A DNA stretch of 64,000 nt from the NCBI GenBank assembly GCA_947179485.1, contig OX359248.1:57980386-58044385 (forward strand), in the 5' to 3' direction. The DNA is from Allacma fusca (taxonomy: Eukaryota > Arthropoda > Collembola > Symphypleona > Sminthuridae). The notes beneath the pieces are model-generated. The model saw only the letters and a list, made by a program, of their open reading frames with translations. It did not search any database and had not been told where the DNA came from. Positions 26,939 to 38,668 of this stretch are shown in pieces. Position 1 is the first letter of the stretch. The number at the start of each line of letters is the position of its first letter. A program made the position numbers and the translations under genes.

Positions 26939-29900
26939 TTTCGGTTGTTTTCTGAACTTGTCCGATTCTCCTCAAACTTTGGGAGTACACTCGGGGAGTC
27001 TGCCAAAGCTCAATTCTCGAATTTGAGGTGAATCGAAAAACTTTAAAAATAGCGATAAAAATGACGTGTCGTTTCTGTGGTCACTTTTTCGGTTGTTTTC
27101 TGAACTCGTCCGATTCTCCTCAAACTTTGGGAATACACTCGGGCAGTCTGCCAAAGCTCAATTTTCGAATTTGAGGTGAATCGAAAAACTTTAAAAATAG
27201 CGATAAAAATGACGTGTCGTTTCTGTGGTCACTTTTTCGGTTGTTTTCTGAACTCGTACGATTCTCCTCAAACTTTAGGAATACTATCGGGCAGTCTGCT
27301 TAAGCTCAATTCTCGACTTTGAGGTGAATCGAAAAACTTTAAAAATAGCGATTAAAATGAAGTGTCGTTGCTCTGGTCACTTTTTCAACGGTTTGCTGAA
27401 CTCGTCCGATTCTCCTCAAACTTTGGGAATACACTCGGGCAGTCTGCCAAAGCTCAATTCTCGAATTTGAGGTGAATCAAAAAACTTTAAAAATAGCGAT
27501 GAAAATGAAGTGTCGTTGCTCTGGTCACTTTTTCAACGGTTTGCTGAACTCGTCCGATTCTCCTCAAACTTTGGGAATACATTCGGGCAGTATCCTAAAG
27601 CTTAATTCTCGAATTTGAGTTGAATCGAAAAACTTTCAAAATAGCGATTAAAATGAAGTGTCGTTGCTCTAGTCACTTTTTTAAGGGTTTCCTGAACTCG
27701 TCCGAATCTCCTAAAACTTTGGGAATACACTCGGGCATTCTGCCAAAGCTCAATTCTCGAATTTGAGGTGAATCAAAAAACTTTAAAAATAGCGATGAAA
27801 ATGACGTGCTGTTGCTCTGGTCACTTTTTCAAGGGTTTCCTGAACTCGTCCGATTCTCCTCAAACTTTGGCAATACACTCAGGCAGTCTGCCAAAGCTCA
27901 ATTCTCGATTTTGAGGTGAATCGAAAACCTTTAAAAACTGCGATGAAAATGACCATCGTTGCTCTGGTCACTTTTTTAAGGGTTTCCTGAACTCGTCCGA
28001 TTCTCCTTAAACTTTGGGAATACTATCGGGCAGTCTACCAAAGCTCAATTCTCGAATTTGAGGTGAATCGAAAAACTTTAAAAATAGCGATAAAAATGTG
28101 TCGTTTCTGTGGTAACTTTTTCGGTTGTTCTCTGAACTCGTCCGATTCTCCTCAAACTTTGGCAATACATTCGGGCAGTATCCTAAAGCTTAATTTTCGA
28201 ATTTGAGTTGAATCGAACAACTTTAAAAATAGCGATTAAAATGAAGTGTCGTTGCTCTGGTCACTTTTTCAAGGGTTTCCTGAACTCGTCCGAATCCCAT
28301 CAAACTTTGGGAATACACTCGGGCAGTCTGCCAAAGCTCAATTCTCGACTTTGAGTTGAATCGAAAAACTTTAAAAATAGCGATAAAATGACGTGTCGTT
28401 TCTGTGGTCACTTTTTCGGTTGTTTTCTGAACCGGTCCGAATCCCCTCAAACTTTGGGAATACACTCGGGCAGTCTGCCAAAGCTCAATTTTCGAATTTG
28501 AGGTGAATCGAAAAACTTTAAAAATAGCGATAAAAATGTGTCGTTTCTGTGGTCACTTTTTCGGTTGTTTTCTGAACTCGTCCGATTCTCCTCAAACTTT
28601 GGGAATACACTCGGGCAGTCTGCCAAAGCTCAATTCTCGAATTTGAGGTGAATCGAAAAACTTTAAAAATAGCGATTAAAATGAAGTGTCGTTGCTCTGG
28701 TCACTTTTTCAACGGTTTGCTGAACTCGTCCGATTCTCCTCAAACTTTGGGAATACATTCGGGCAGTATCCTAAAGCTTAATTCTCGAATTTGAGTTGAA
28801 TCGAAAAACTTTAAAAATAGCGATGAAAATGACGTGCCGTTGCTCTAGTCACTTTTTTAAGGGTTTCCTGAACTCGTCCGATTCTCCTCAAACTTTGGGA
28901 ATACTATCGGGCAGTCTGCTTAAGCTCAATTCTCGAATTTGAGGTGAATCGAAAAATTTTAAAAATAGCGATTAAAATGAAGTGTCGTTGCTCTGGTCAC
29001 TTTTTCAAGGGTTTCCTGAACTCGTCTGAATCCCATCAAACTTTGGGAATACACTCGGGCAGTCTGCCAAAGCTCAATTCTCGAATTTGAGGTGAATCAA
29101 AAAACTTTAAAAATAGCGATGAAAATGAAGTGTCGTTGCTCTGGTCACTTTTTCAACGGTTTGCTGAACTCGTCCGATTCTCCTCAAACTTTGGGAATAC
29201 ATTCGGGCAGTATCCTAAAGCTTAATTCTCGAATTTGAGTTGAATCGAAAAACTTTCAAAATAGCGATTAAAATGAAGTGTCGTTGCTCTAGTCACTTTT
29301 TTCAGGGTTTCCTGAACTCGTCCGAATCCCCTCAAACTTTGGGATTGCACTCGGGCAGTCTGCCAAAGCTCAATTCTCGAATTTGAGTTGAATCGAAAAA
29401 CTTTAAAAATAGCGATGAAAATGACGTGCTGTTGCTCTGGTCACTTTTTCAAGGGTTTCCTGAACTCGTCCGATTCTCCTCAAACTTTGGCAATACACTC
29501 AGGCAGTCTGCCAAAGCTCAATTCTCGATTTTGAGGTGAATCGAAAACCTTTAAAAATTGCGATGAAAATGACCATCGTTGCTCTGGTCACTTTTTTAAG
29601 GGTTTCCTGAACTCGTCCGATTCTCCTTAAACTTTGGGAATACTATCGGGCAGTCTACCAAAGCTCAATTCTCGAATTTGAGGTGAATCGAAAAACTTTA
29701 AAAATAGCGATAAAAATGTGTCGTTTCTGTGGTAACTTTTTCGGTTGTTCTCTGAACTCGTCCGATTCTCCTCAAACTTTGGCAATACATTCGGGCAGTA
29801 TCCTAAAGCTTAATTTTCGAATTTGAGTTGAATCGAACAACTTTAAAAATAGCGATTAAAATGAAGTGTCGTTGCTCTGGTCACTTTTTCAAGGGTTTCC

Positions 29901-32900
29901 TGAACTCGTCCGAATCCCATCAAACTTTGGGAATACACTCGGGCAGTCTGCCAAAGCTCAATTCTCGACTTTGAGTTGAATCGAAAAACTTTAAAAATAG
30001 CGATAAAATGACTTGTCGTTTCTGTGGTCACTTTTTCGGTTGTTTTCTGAACCGGTCCGAATCCCCTCAAACTTTGGGAATACACTCGGGCAGTCTGCCA
30101 AAGCTCAATTTTCGAATTTGAGGTGAATCGAAAAACTTTAAAAATAGCGATAAAATGACTTGTCGTTTCTGTGGTCACTTTTTCGGTTGTTTTCTGAACC
30201 GGTCCGAATCCCCTCAAACTTTGGGAATACACTCGGGCAGTCTGCCAAAGCTCAATTTTCGAATTTGAGGTGAATCGAAAAACTTTAAAAATAGCGATAA
30301 AAATGACGTGTCGTTTCTGTGGTCACTTTTTCGGTTGTTTTCTGAACTTGTCCGATTCTCCTCAAACTTTGGGAGTACACTCGGGGAGTCTGCCAAAGCT
30401 CAATTCTCGAATTTGAGGTGAATCGAAAAACTTTAAAAATAGCGATAAAAATGACGTGTCGTTTCTGTGGTCACTTTTTCGGTTGTTTTCTGAACTCGTC
30501 CGATTCTCCTCAAACTTTGGGAATAAACTCGGGCAGTCTGCCAAAGCTCCATTCTCGAATTTGAGGTGAATCGAAAAACTTTAAAAATAGCGATTAAAAT
30601 GAAGTGTCGTTGCTCTGGTCACTTTTTCAACGGTTTGCTGAACTCGTCCGATTCTCCTCAAAGTTTGGGAATACATTCGGGCAGTATCCTAAAGCTTAAT
30701 TCTCGAATTTGAGTTGAATCGAAAAACTTTCAAAATAGCAATTAAAATGAAGTGTCGTTGCTCTAGTCACTTTTTTAAGGGTTTCCTGAACTCGTCCAAA
30801 TCCCCTCAAACTTTGGAGTTGCACTCGGGCAGTCTGCCAAAGCTCAATTCTCGAATTTGAGGTGAATCGAAAAACTTTAAAAATAGCGATAAAAATGTGT
30901 CGTTTCTGTGGTAACTTTTTCGGTTGTTCTCTGAACTCGTCCGATTCTCCTCAAACTTTGGCAATACATTCGGGCAGTATCCTAAAGCTTAATTTTCGAA
31001 TTTGAGTTGAATCGAACAACTTTAAAAATAGCGATTAAAATGAAGTGTCGTTGCTCTGGTCACTTTTTCAAGGGTTTCCTGAACTCGTCCGAATCCCATC
31101 AAACTTTGGGAATACACTCGGGCAGTCTGCCAAAGCTCAATTCTCGACTTTGAGTTGAATCGAAAAACTTTAAAAATAGCGATAAAATGACGTGTCGTTT
31201 CTGTGGTCACTTTTTCGGTTGTTTTCTGAACCGGTCCGAATCCCCTCAAACTTTGGGAATACACTCGGGCAGTCTGCCAAAGCTCAATTTTCGAATTTGA
31301 GGTGAATCGAAAAACTTTAAAAATAGCGATAAAAATGTGTCGTTTCTGTGGTCACTTTTTCGGTTGTTTTCTGAACTCGTCCGATTCTCCTCAAACTTTG
31401 GGAATACACTCGGGCAGTCTGCCAAAGCTCAATTCTCGAATTTGAGGTGAATCGAAAAACTTTAAAAATAGCGATTAAAATGAAGTGTCGTTGCTCTGGT
31501 CACTTTTTCAACGGTTTGCTGAACTCGTCCGATTCTCCTCAAACTTTGGGAATACATTCGGGCAGTATCCTAAAGCTTAATTCTCGAATTTGAGTTGAAT
31601 CGAAAAACTTTAAAAATAGCGATGAAAATGACGTGCCGTTGCTCTAGTCACTTTTTTAAGGGTTTCCTGAACTCGTCCGATTCTCCTCAAACTTTGGGAA
31701 TACTATCGGGCAGTCTGCTTAAGCTCAATTCTCGAATTTGAGGTGAATCGAAAAATTTTAAAAATAGCGATTAAAATGAAGTGTCGTTGCTCTGGTCACT
31801 TTTTCAAGGGTTTCCTGAACTCGTCTGAATCCCATCAAACTTTGGGAATACACTCGGGCAGTCTGCCAAAGCTCAATTCTCGAATTTGAGGTGAATCAAA
31901 AAACTTTAAAAATAGCGATGAAAATGAAGTGTCGTTGCTCTGGTCACTTTTTCGGTTGTTTTCTGAACTTGTCCGATTCTCCTCAAACTTTGGGAGTACA
32001 CTCGGGGAGTCTGCCAAAGCTCAATTCTCGAATTTGAGGTGAATCGAAAAACTTTAAAAATAGCGATAAAAATGACGTGTCGTTTCTGTGGTCACTTTTT
32101 CGGTTGTTTTCTGAACTCGTCCGATTCTCCTCAAACTTTGGGAATACACTCGGGCAGTCTGCCAAAGCTCAATTTTCGAATTTGAGGTGAATCGAAAAAC
32201 TTTAAAAATAGCGATAAAAATGACGTGTCGTTTCTGTGGTCACTTTTTCGGTTGTTTTCTGAACTCGTACGATTCTCCTCAAACTTTAGGAATACTATCG
32301 GGCAGTCTGCTTAAGCTCAATTCTCGACTTTGAGGTGAATCGAAAAACTTTAAAAATAGCGATTAAAATGAAGTGTCGTTGCTCTGGTCACTTTTTCAAC
32401 GGTTTGCTGAACTCGTCCGATTCTCCTCAAACTTTGGGAATACACTCGGGCAGTCTGCCAAAGCTCAATTCTCGAATTTGAGGTGAATCAAAAAACTTTA
32501 AAAATAGCGATGAAAATGAAGTGTCGTTGCTCTGGTCACTTTTTCAACGGTTTGCTGAACTCGTCCGATTCTCCTCAAACTTTGGGAATACATTCGGGCA
32601 GTATCCTAAAGCTTAATTCTCGAATTTGAGTTGAATCGAAAAACTTTCAAAATAGCGATTAAAATGAAGTGTCGTTGCTCTAGTCACTTTTTTAAGGGTT
32701 TCCTGAACTCGTCCGAATCTCCTAAAACTTTGGGAATACACTCGGGCATTCTGCCAAAGCTCAATTCTCGAATTTGAGGTGAATCAAAAAACTTTAAAAA
32801 TAGCGATGAAAATGACGTGCTGTTGCTCTGGTCACTTTTTCAAGGGTTTCCTGAACTCGTCCGATTCTCCTCAAACTTTGGCAATACACTCAGGCAGTCT

Positions 32901-35900
32901 GCCAAAGCTCAATTCTCGATTTTGAGGTGAATCGAAAACCTTTAAAAACTGCGATGAAAATGACCATCGTTGCTCTGGTCACTTTTTTAAGGGTTTCCTG
33001 AACTCGTCCGATTCTCCTTAAACTTTGGGAATACTATCGGGCAGTCTACCAAAGCTCAATTCTCGAATTTGAGGTGAATCGAAAAACTTTAAAAATAGCG
33101 ATAAAAATGTGTCGTTTCTGTGGTAACTTTTTCGGTTGTTCTCTGAACTCGTCCGATTCTCCTCAAACTTTGGCAATACATTCGGGCAGTATCCTAAAGC
33201 TTAATTTTCGAATTTGAGTTGAATCGAACAACTTTAAAAATAGCGATTAAAATGAAGTGTCGTTGCTCTGGTCACTTTTTCAAGGGTTTCCTGAACTCGT
33301 CCGAATCCCATCAAACTTTGGGAATACACTCGGGCAGTCTGCCAAAGCTCAATTCTCGACTTTGAGTTGAATCGAAAAACTTTAAAAATAGCGATAAAAT
33401 GACGTGTCGTTTCTGTGGTCACTTTTTCGGTTGTTTTCTGAACCGGTCCGAATCCCCTCAAACTTTGGGAATACACTCGGGCAGTCTGCCAAAGCTCAAT
33501 TTTCGAATTTGAGGTGAATCGAAAAACTTTAAAAATAGCGATAAAAATGTGTCGTTTCTGTGGTCACTTTTTCGGTTGTTTTCTGAACTCGTCCGATTCT
33601 CCTCAAACTTTGGGAATACACTCGGGCAGTCTGCCAAAGCTCAATTCTCGAATTTGAGGTGAATCGAAAAACTTTAAAAATAGCGATTAAAATGAAGTGT
33701 CGTTGCTCTGGTCACTTTTTCAACGGTTTGCTGAACTCGTCCGATTCTCCTCAAACTTTGGGAATACATTCGGGCAGTATCCTAAAGCTTAATTCTCGAA
33801 TTTGAGTTGAATCGAAAAACTTTAAAAATAGCGATGAAAATGACGTGCCGTTGCTCTAGTCACTTTTTTAAGGGTTTCCTGAACTCGTCCGATTCTCCTC
33901 AAACTTTGGGAATACTATCGGGCAGTCTGCTTAAGCTCAATTCTCGAATTTGAGGTGAATCGAAAAATTTTAAAAATAGCGATTAAAATGAAGTGTCGTT
34001 GCTCTGGTCACTTTTTCAAGGGTTTCCTGAACTCGTCTGAATCCCATCAAACTTTGGGAATACACTCGGGCAGTCTGCCAAAGCTCAATTCTCGAATTTG
34101 AGGTGAATCAAAAAACTTTAAAAATAGCGATGAAAATGAAGTGTCGTTGCTCTGGTCACTTTTTCAACGGTTTGCTGAACTCGTCCGATTCTCCTCAAAC
34201 TTTGGGAATACATTCGGGCAGTATCCTAAAGCTTAATTCTCGAATTTGAGTTGAATCGAAAAACTTTCAAAATAGCGATTAAAATGAAGTGTCGTTGCTC
34301 TAGTCACTTTTTTCAGGGTTTCCTGAACTCGTCCGAATCCCCTCAAACTTTGGGATTGCACTCGGGCAGTCTGCCAAAGCTCAATTCTCGAATTTGAGTT
34401 GAATCGAAAAACTTTAAAAATAGCGATGAAAATGACGTGCTGTTGCTCTGGTCACTTTTTCAAGGGTTTCCTGAACTCGTCCGATTCTCCTCAAACTTTG
34501 GCAATACACTCAGGCAGTCTGCCAAAGCTCAATTCTCGATTTTGAGGTGAATCGAAAACCTTTAAAAATTGCGATGAAAATGACCATCGTTGCTCTGGTC
34601 ACTTTTTTAAGGGTTTCCTGAACTCGTCCGATTCTCCTTAAACTTTGGGAATACTATCGGGCAGTCTACCAAAGCTCAATTCTCGAATTTGAGGTGAATC
34701 GAAAAACTTTAAAAATAGCGATAAAAATGTGTCGTTTCTGTGGTAACTTTTTCGGTTGTTCTCTGAACTCGTCCGATTCTCCTCAAACTTTGGCAATACA
34801 TTCGGGCAGTATCCTAAAGCTTAATTTTCGAATTTGAGTTGAATCGAACAACTTTAAAAATAGCGATTAAAATGAAGTGTCGTTGCTCTGGTCACTTTTT
34901 CAAGGGTTTCCTGAACTCGTCCGAATCCCATCAAACTTTGGGAATACACTCGGGCAGTCTGCCAAAGCTCAATTCTCGACTTTGAGTTGAATCGAAAAAC
35001 TTTAAAAATAGCGATAAAATGACTTGTCGTTTCTGTGGTCACTTTTTCGGTTGTTTTCTGAACCGGTCCGAATCCCCTCAAACTTTGGGAATACACTCGG
35101 GCAGTCTGCCAAAGCTCAATTTTCGAATTTGAGGTGAATCGAAAAACTTTAAAAATAGCGATAAAATGACTTGTCGTTTCTGTGGTCACTTTTTCGGTTG
35201 TTTTCTGAACCGGTCCGAATCCCCTCAAACTTTGGGAATACACTCGGGCAGTCTGCCAAAGCTCAATTTTCGAATTTGAGGTGAATCGAAAAACTTTAAA
35301 AATAGCGATAAAAATGACGTGTCGTTTCTGTGGTCACTTTTTCGGTTGTTTTCTGAACTTGTCCGATTCTCCTCAAACTTTGGGAGTACACTCGGGGAGT
35401 CTGCCAAAGCTCAATTCTCGAATTTGAGGTGAATCGAAAAACTTTAAAAATAGCGATAAAAATGACGTGTCGTTTCTGTGGTCACTTTTTCGGTTGTTTT
35501 CTGAACTCGTCCGATTCTCCTCAAACTTTGGGAATAAACTCGGGCAGTCTGCCAAAGCTCCATTCTCGAATTTGAGGTGAATCGAAAAACTTTAAAAATA
35601 GCGATTAAAATGAAGTGTCGTTGCTCTGGTCACTTTTTCAACGGTTTGCTGAACTCGTCCGATTCTCCTCAAAGTTTGGGAATACATTCGGGCAGTATCC
35701 TAAAGCTTAATTCTCGAATTTGAGTTGAATCGAAAAACTTTCAAAATAGCAATTAAAATGAAGTGTCGTTGCTCTAGTCACTTTTTTAAGGGTTTCCTGA
35801 ACTCGTCCAAATCCCCTCAAACTTTGGAGTTGCACTCGGGCAGTCTGCCAAAGCTCAATTCTCGAATTTGAGGTGAATCGAAAAACTTTAAAAATAGCGA

Positions 35901-36960
35901 TAAAAATGTGTCGTTTCTGTGGTAACTTTTTCGGTTGTTCTCTGAACTCGTCCGATTCTCCTCAAACTTTGGCAATACATTCGGGCAGTATCCTAAAGCT
36001 TAATTTTCGAATTTGAGTTGAATCGAACAACTTTAAAAATAGCGATTAAAATGAAGTGTCGTTGCTCTGGTCACTTTTTCAAGGGTTTCCTGAACTCGTC
36101 CGAATCCCATCAAACTTTGGGAATACACTCGGGCAGTCTGCCAAAGCTCAATTCTCGACTTTGAGTTGAATCGAAAAACTTTAAAAATAGCGATAAAATG
36201 ACGTGTCGTTTCTGTGGTCACTTTTTCGGTTGTTTTCTGAACCGGTCCGAATCCCCTCAAACTTTGGGAATACACTCGGGCAGTCTGCCAAAGCTCAATT
36301 TTCGAATTTGAGGTGAATCGAAAAACTTTAAAAATAGCGATAAAAATGTGTCGTTTCTGTGGTCACTTTTTCGGTTGTTTTCTGAACTCGTCCGATTCTC
36401 CTCAAACTTTGGGAATACACTCGGGCAGTCTGCCAAAGCTCAATTCTCGAATTTGAGGTGAATCGAAAAACTTTAAAAATAGCGATTAAAATGAAGTGTC
36501 GTTGCTCTGGTCACTTTTTCAACGGTTTGCTGAACTCGTCCGATTCTCCTCAAACTTTGGGAATACATTCGGGCAGTATCCTAAAGCTTAATTCTCGAAT
36601 TTGAGTTGAATCGAAAAACTTTAAAAATAGCGATGAAAATGACGTGCCGTTGCTCTAGTCACTTTTTTAAGGGTTTCCTGAACTCGTCCGATTCTCCTCA
36701 AACTTTGGGAATACTATCGGGCAGTCTGCTTAAGCTCAATTCTCGAATTTGAGGTGAATCGAAAAATTTTAAAAATAGCGATTAAAATGAAGTGTCGTTG
36801 CTCTGGTCACTTTTTCAAGGGTTTCCTGAACTCGTCTGAATCCCATCAAACTTTGGGAATACACTCGGGCAGTCTGCCAAAGCTCAATTCTCGAATTTGA
36901 GGTGAATCAAAAAACTTTAAAAATAGCGATGAAAATGAAGTGTCGTTGCTCTGGTCACTT
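26939..36960. repeat. 5,011-bp segmental tandem duplication, two copies
   Basis: Sequence from about 26939 to 31949 is repeated at about 31950 to 36960 with a constant offset of 5,011 bp; landmark pairs include 26972/31983, 28223/33234, 29843/34854 and 31022/36033. Rare variants such as TTTTTTCAGGGTTTCC, CAAAGCTCCATTCTCG and CAAAGTTTGGG are present in both. The joint near 31942-31953 is a chimeric monomer: its left part matches the AATGAAGTGTCGTTGCTC monomer near 29140 and its right part matches the CGGTTGTTTTCTGAACTTG monomer near 26940. About 34 monomers were duplicated as one block. Confidence 0.85.
27129..27147. other. Example region of the conserved monomer 3' half with imperfect dyad nearby
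   Basis: This marks the conserved GGGAATACACTCGGGCAG part of a typical monomer. Downstream, most array-A monomers carry CTCAATTCTCGAATTTGAG, an imperfect dyad: the arms CTCAA and TTGAG pair, TTC and GAA extend the stem with one bulged T, and TC forms the turn. Variants with TCGACTTTGAG or TTTTCGAATTT keep the outer arms. In array B the dyad is mostly degraded (TCAAATTTTAGAT, TCGAATTTCAGAT). Function is unknown; such dyads are proposed protein-binding or cruciform sites in satellites. Confidence 0.4.
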
Positions 36961-38668
36961 TTTCAACGGTTTGCTGAACTCGTCCGATTCTCCTCAAACT
37001 TTGGGAATACATTCGGGCAGTATCCTAAAGCTTAATTCTCGAATTTGAGTTGAATCGAAAAACTTTCAAAATAGCGATTAAAATGAAGTGTCGTTGCTCT
37101 AGTCACTTTTTTCAGGGTTTCCTGAACTCGTCCGAATCCCCTCAAACTTTGGGATTGCACTCGGGCAGTCTGCCAAAGCTCAATTCTCGAATTTGAGTTG
37201 AATCGAAAAACTTTAAAAATAGCGATGAAAATGACGTGCTGTTGCTCTGGTCACTTTTTCAAGGGTTTCCTGAACTCGTCCGATTCTCCTCAAACTTTGG
37301 CAATACACTCAGGCAGTCTGCCAAAGCTCAATTCTCGATTTTGAGGTGAATCGAAAACCTTTAAAAATTGCGATGAAAATGACCATCGTTGCTCTGGTCA
37401 CTTTTTTAAGGGTTTCCTGAACTCGTCCGATTCTCCTTAAACTTTGGGAATACTATCGGGCAGTCTACCAAAGCTCAATTCTCGAATTTGAGGTGAATCG
37501 AAAAACTTTAAAAATAGCGATAAAAATGTGTCGTTTCTGTGGTAACTTTTTCGGTTGTTCTCTGAACTCGTCCGATTCTCCTCAAACTTTGGCAATACAT
37601 TCGGGCAGTATCCTAAAGCTTAATTTTCGAATTTGAGTTGAATCGAACAACTTTAAAAATAGCGATTAAAATGAAGTGTCGTTGCTCTGGTCACTTTTTC
37701 AAGGGTTTCCTGAACTCGTCCGAATCCCATCAAACTTTGGGAATACACTCGGGCAGTCTGCCAAAGCTCAATTCTCGACTTTGAGTTGAATCGAAAAACT
37801 TTAAAAATAGCGATAAAATGACTTGTCGTTTCTGTGGTCACTTTTTCGGTTGTTTTCTGAACCGGTCCGAATCCCCTCAAACTTTGGGAATACACTCGGG
37901 CAGTCTGCCAAAGCTCAATTTTCGAATTTGAGGTGAATCGAAAAACTTTAAAAATAGCGATAAAATGACTTGTCGTTTCTGTGGTCACTTTTTCGGTTGT
38001 TTTCTGAACCGGTCCGAATCCCCTCAAACTTTGGGAATACACTCGGGCAGTCTGCCAAAGCTCAATTTTCGAATTTGAGGTGAATCGAAAAACTTTAAAA
38101 ATAGCGATAAAAATGACGTGTCGTTTCTGTGGTCACTTTTTCGGTTGTTTTCTGAACTTGTCCGATTCTCCTCAAACTTTGGGAGTACACTCGGGGAGTC
38201 TGCCAAAGCTCAATTCTCGAATTTGAGGTGAATCGAAAAACTTTAAAAATAGCGATAAAAATGACGTGTCGTTTCTGTGGTCACTTTTTCGGTTGTTTTC
38301 TGAACTCGTCCGATTCTCCTCAAACTTTGGGAATAAACTCGGGCAGTCTGCCAAAGCTCCATTCTCGAATTTGAGGTGAATCGAAAAACTTTAAAAATAG
38401 CGATTAAAATGAAGTGTCGTTGCTCTGGTCACTTTTTCAACGGTTTGCTGAACTCGTCCGATTCTCCTCAAAGTTTGGGAATACATTCGGGCAGTATCCT
38501 AAAGCTTAATTCTCGAATTTGAGTTGAATCGAAAAACTTTCAAAATAGCAATTAAAATGAAGTGTCGTTGCTCTAGTCACTTTTTTAAGGGTTTCCTGAA
38601 CTCGTCCAAATCCCCTCAAACTTTGGAGTTGCACTCGGGCAGTCTGCCAAAGCTCAATTCTCGAATTT
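28223..38668. repeat. 19-mer HOR unit of 2,799 bp, four copies or part-copies
   Basis: Copies lie at 28223-31021, 31022-31949 (cut by the 5,011-bp joint), 33234-36032 and 36033 to about 38668. Spot checks of rare variants show near identity among them. The last copy leaves register where TTTGAGTTGAATCG replaces TTTGAGGTGAATCG. The unit has the same length as the 2,799-bp unit at 19-25 kb, but its monomer order differs: the monomer after GAAAAATTTT reads GATTAAAATG here and GATGAAAATG there. Confidence 0.8.
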
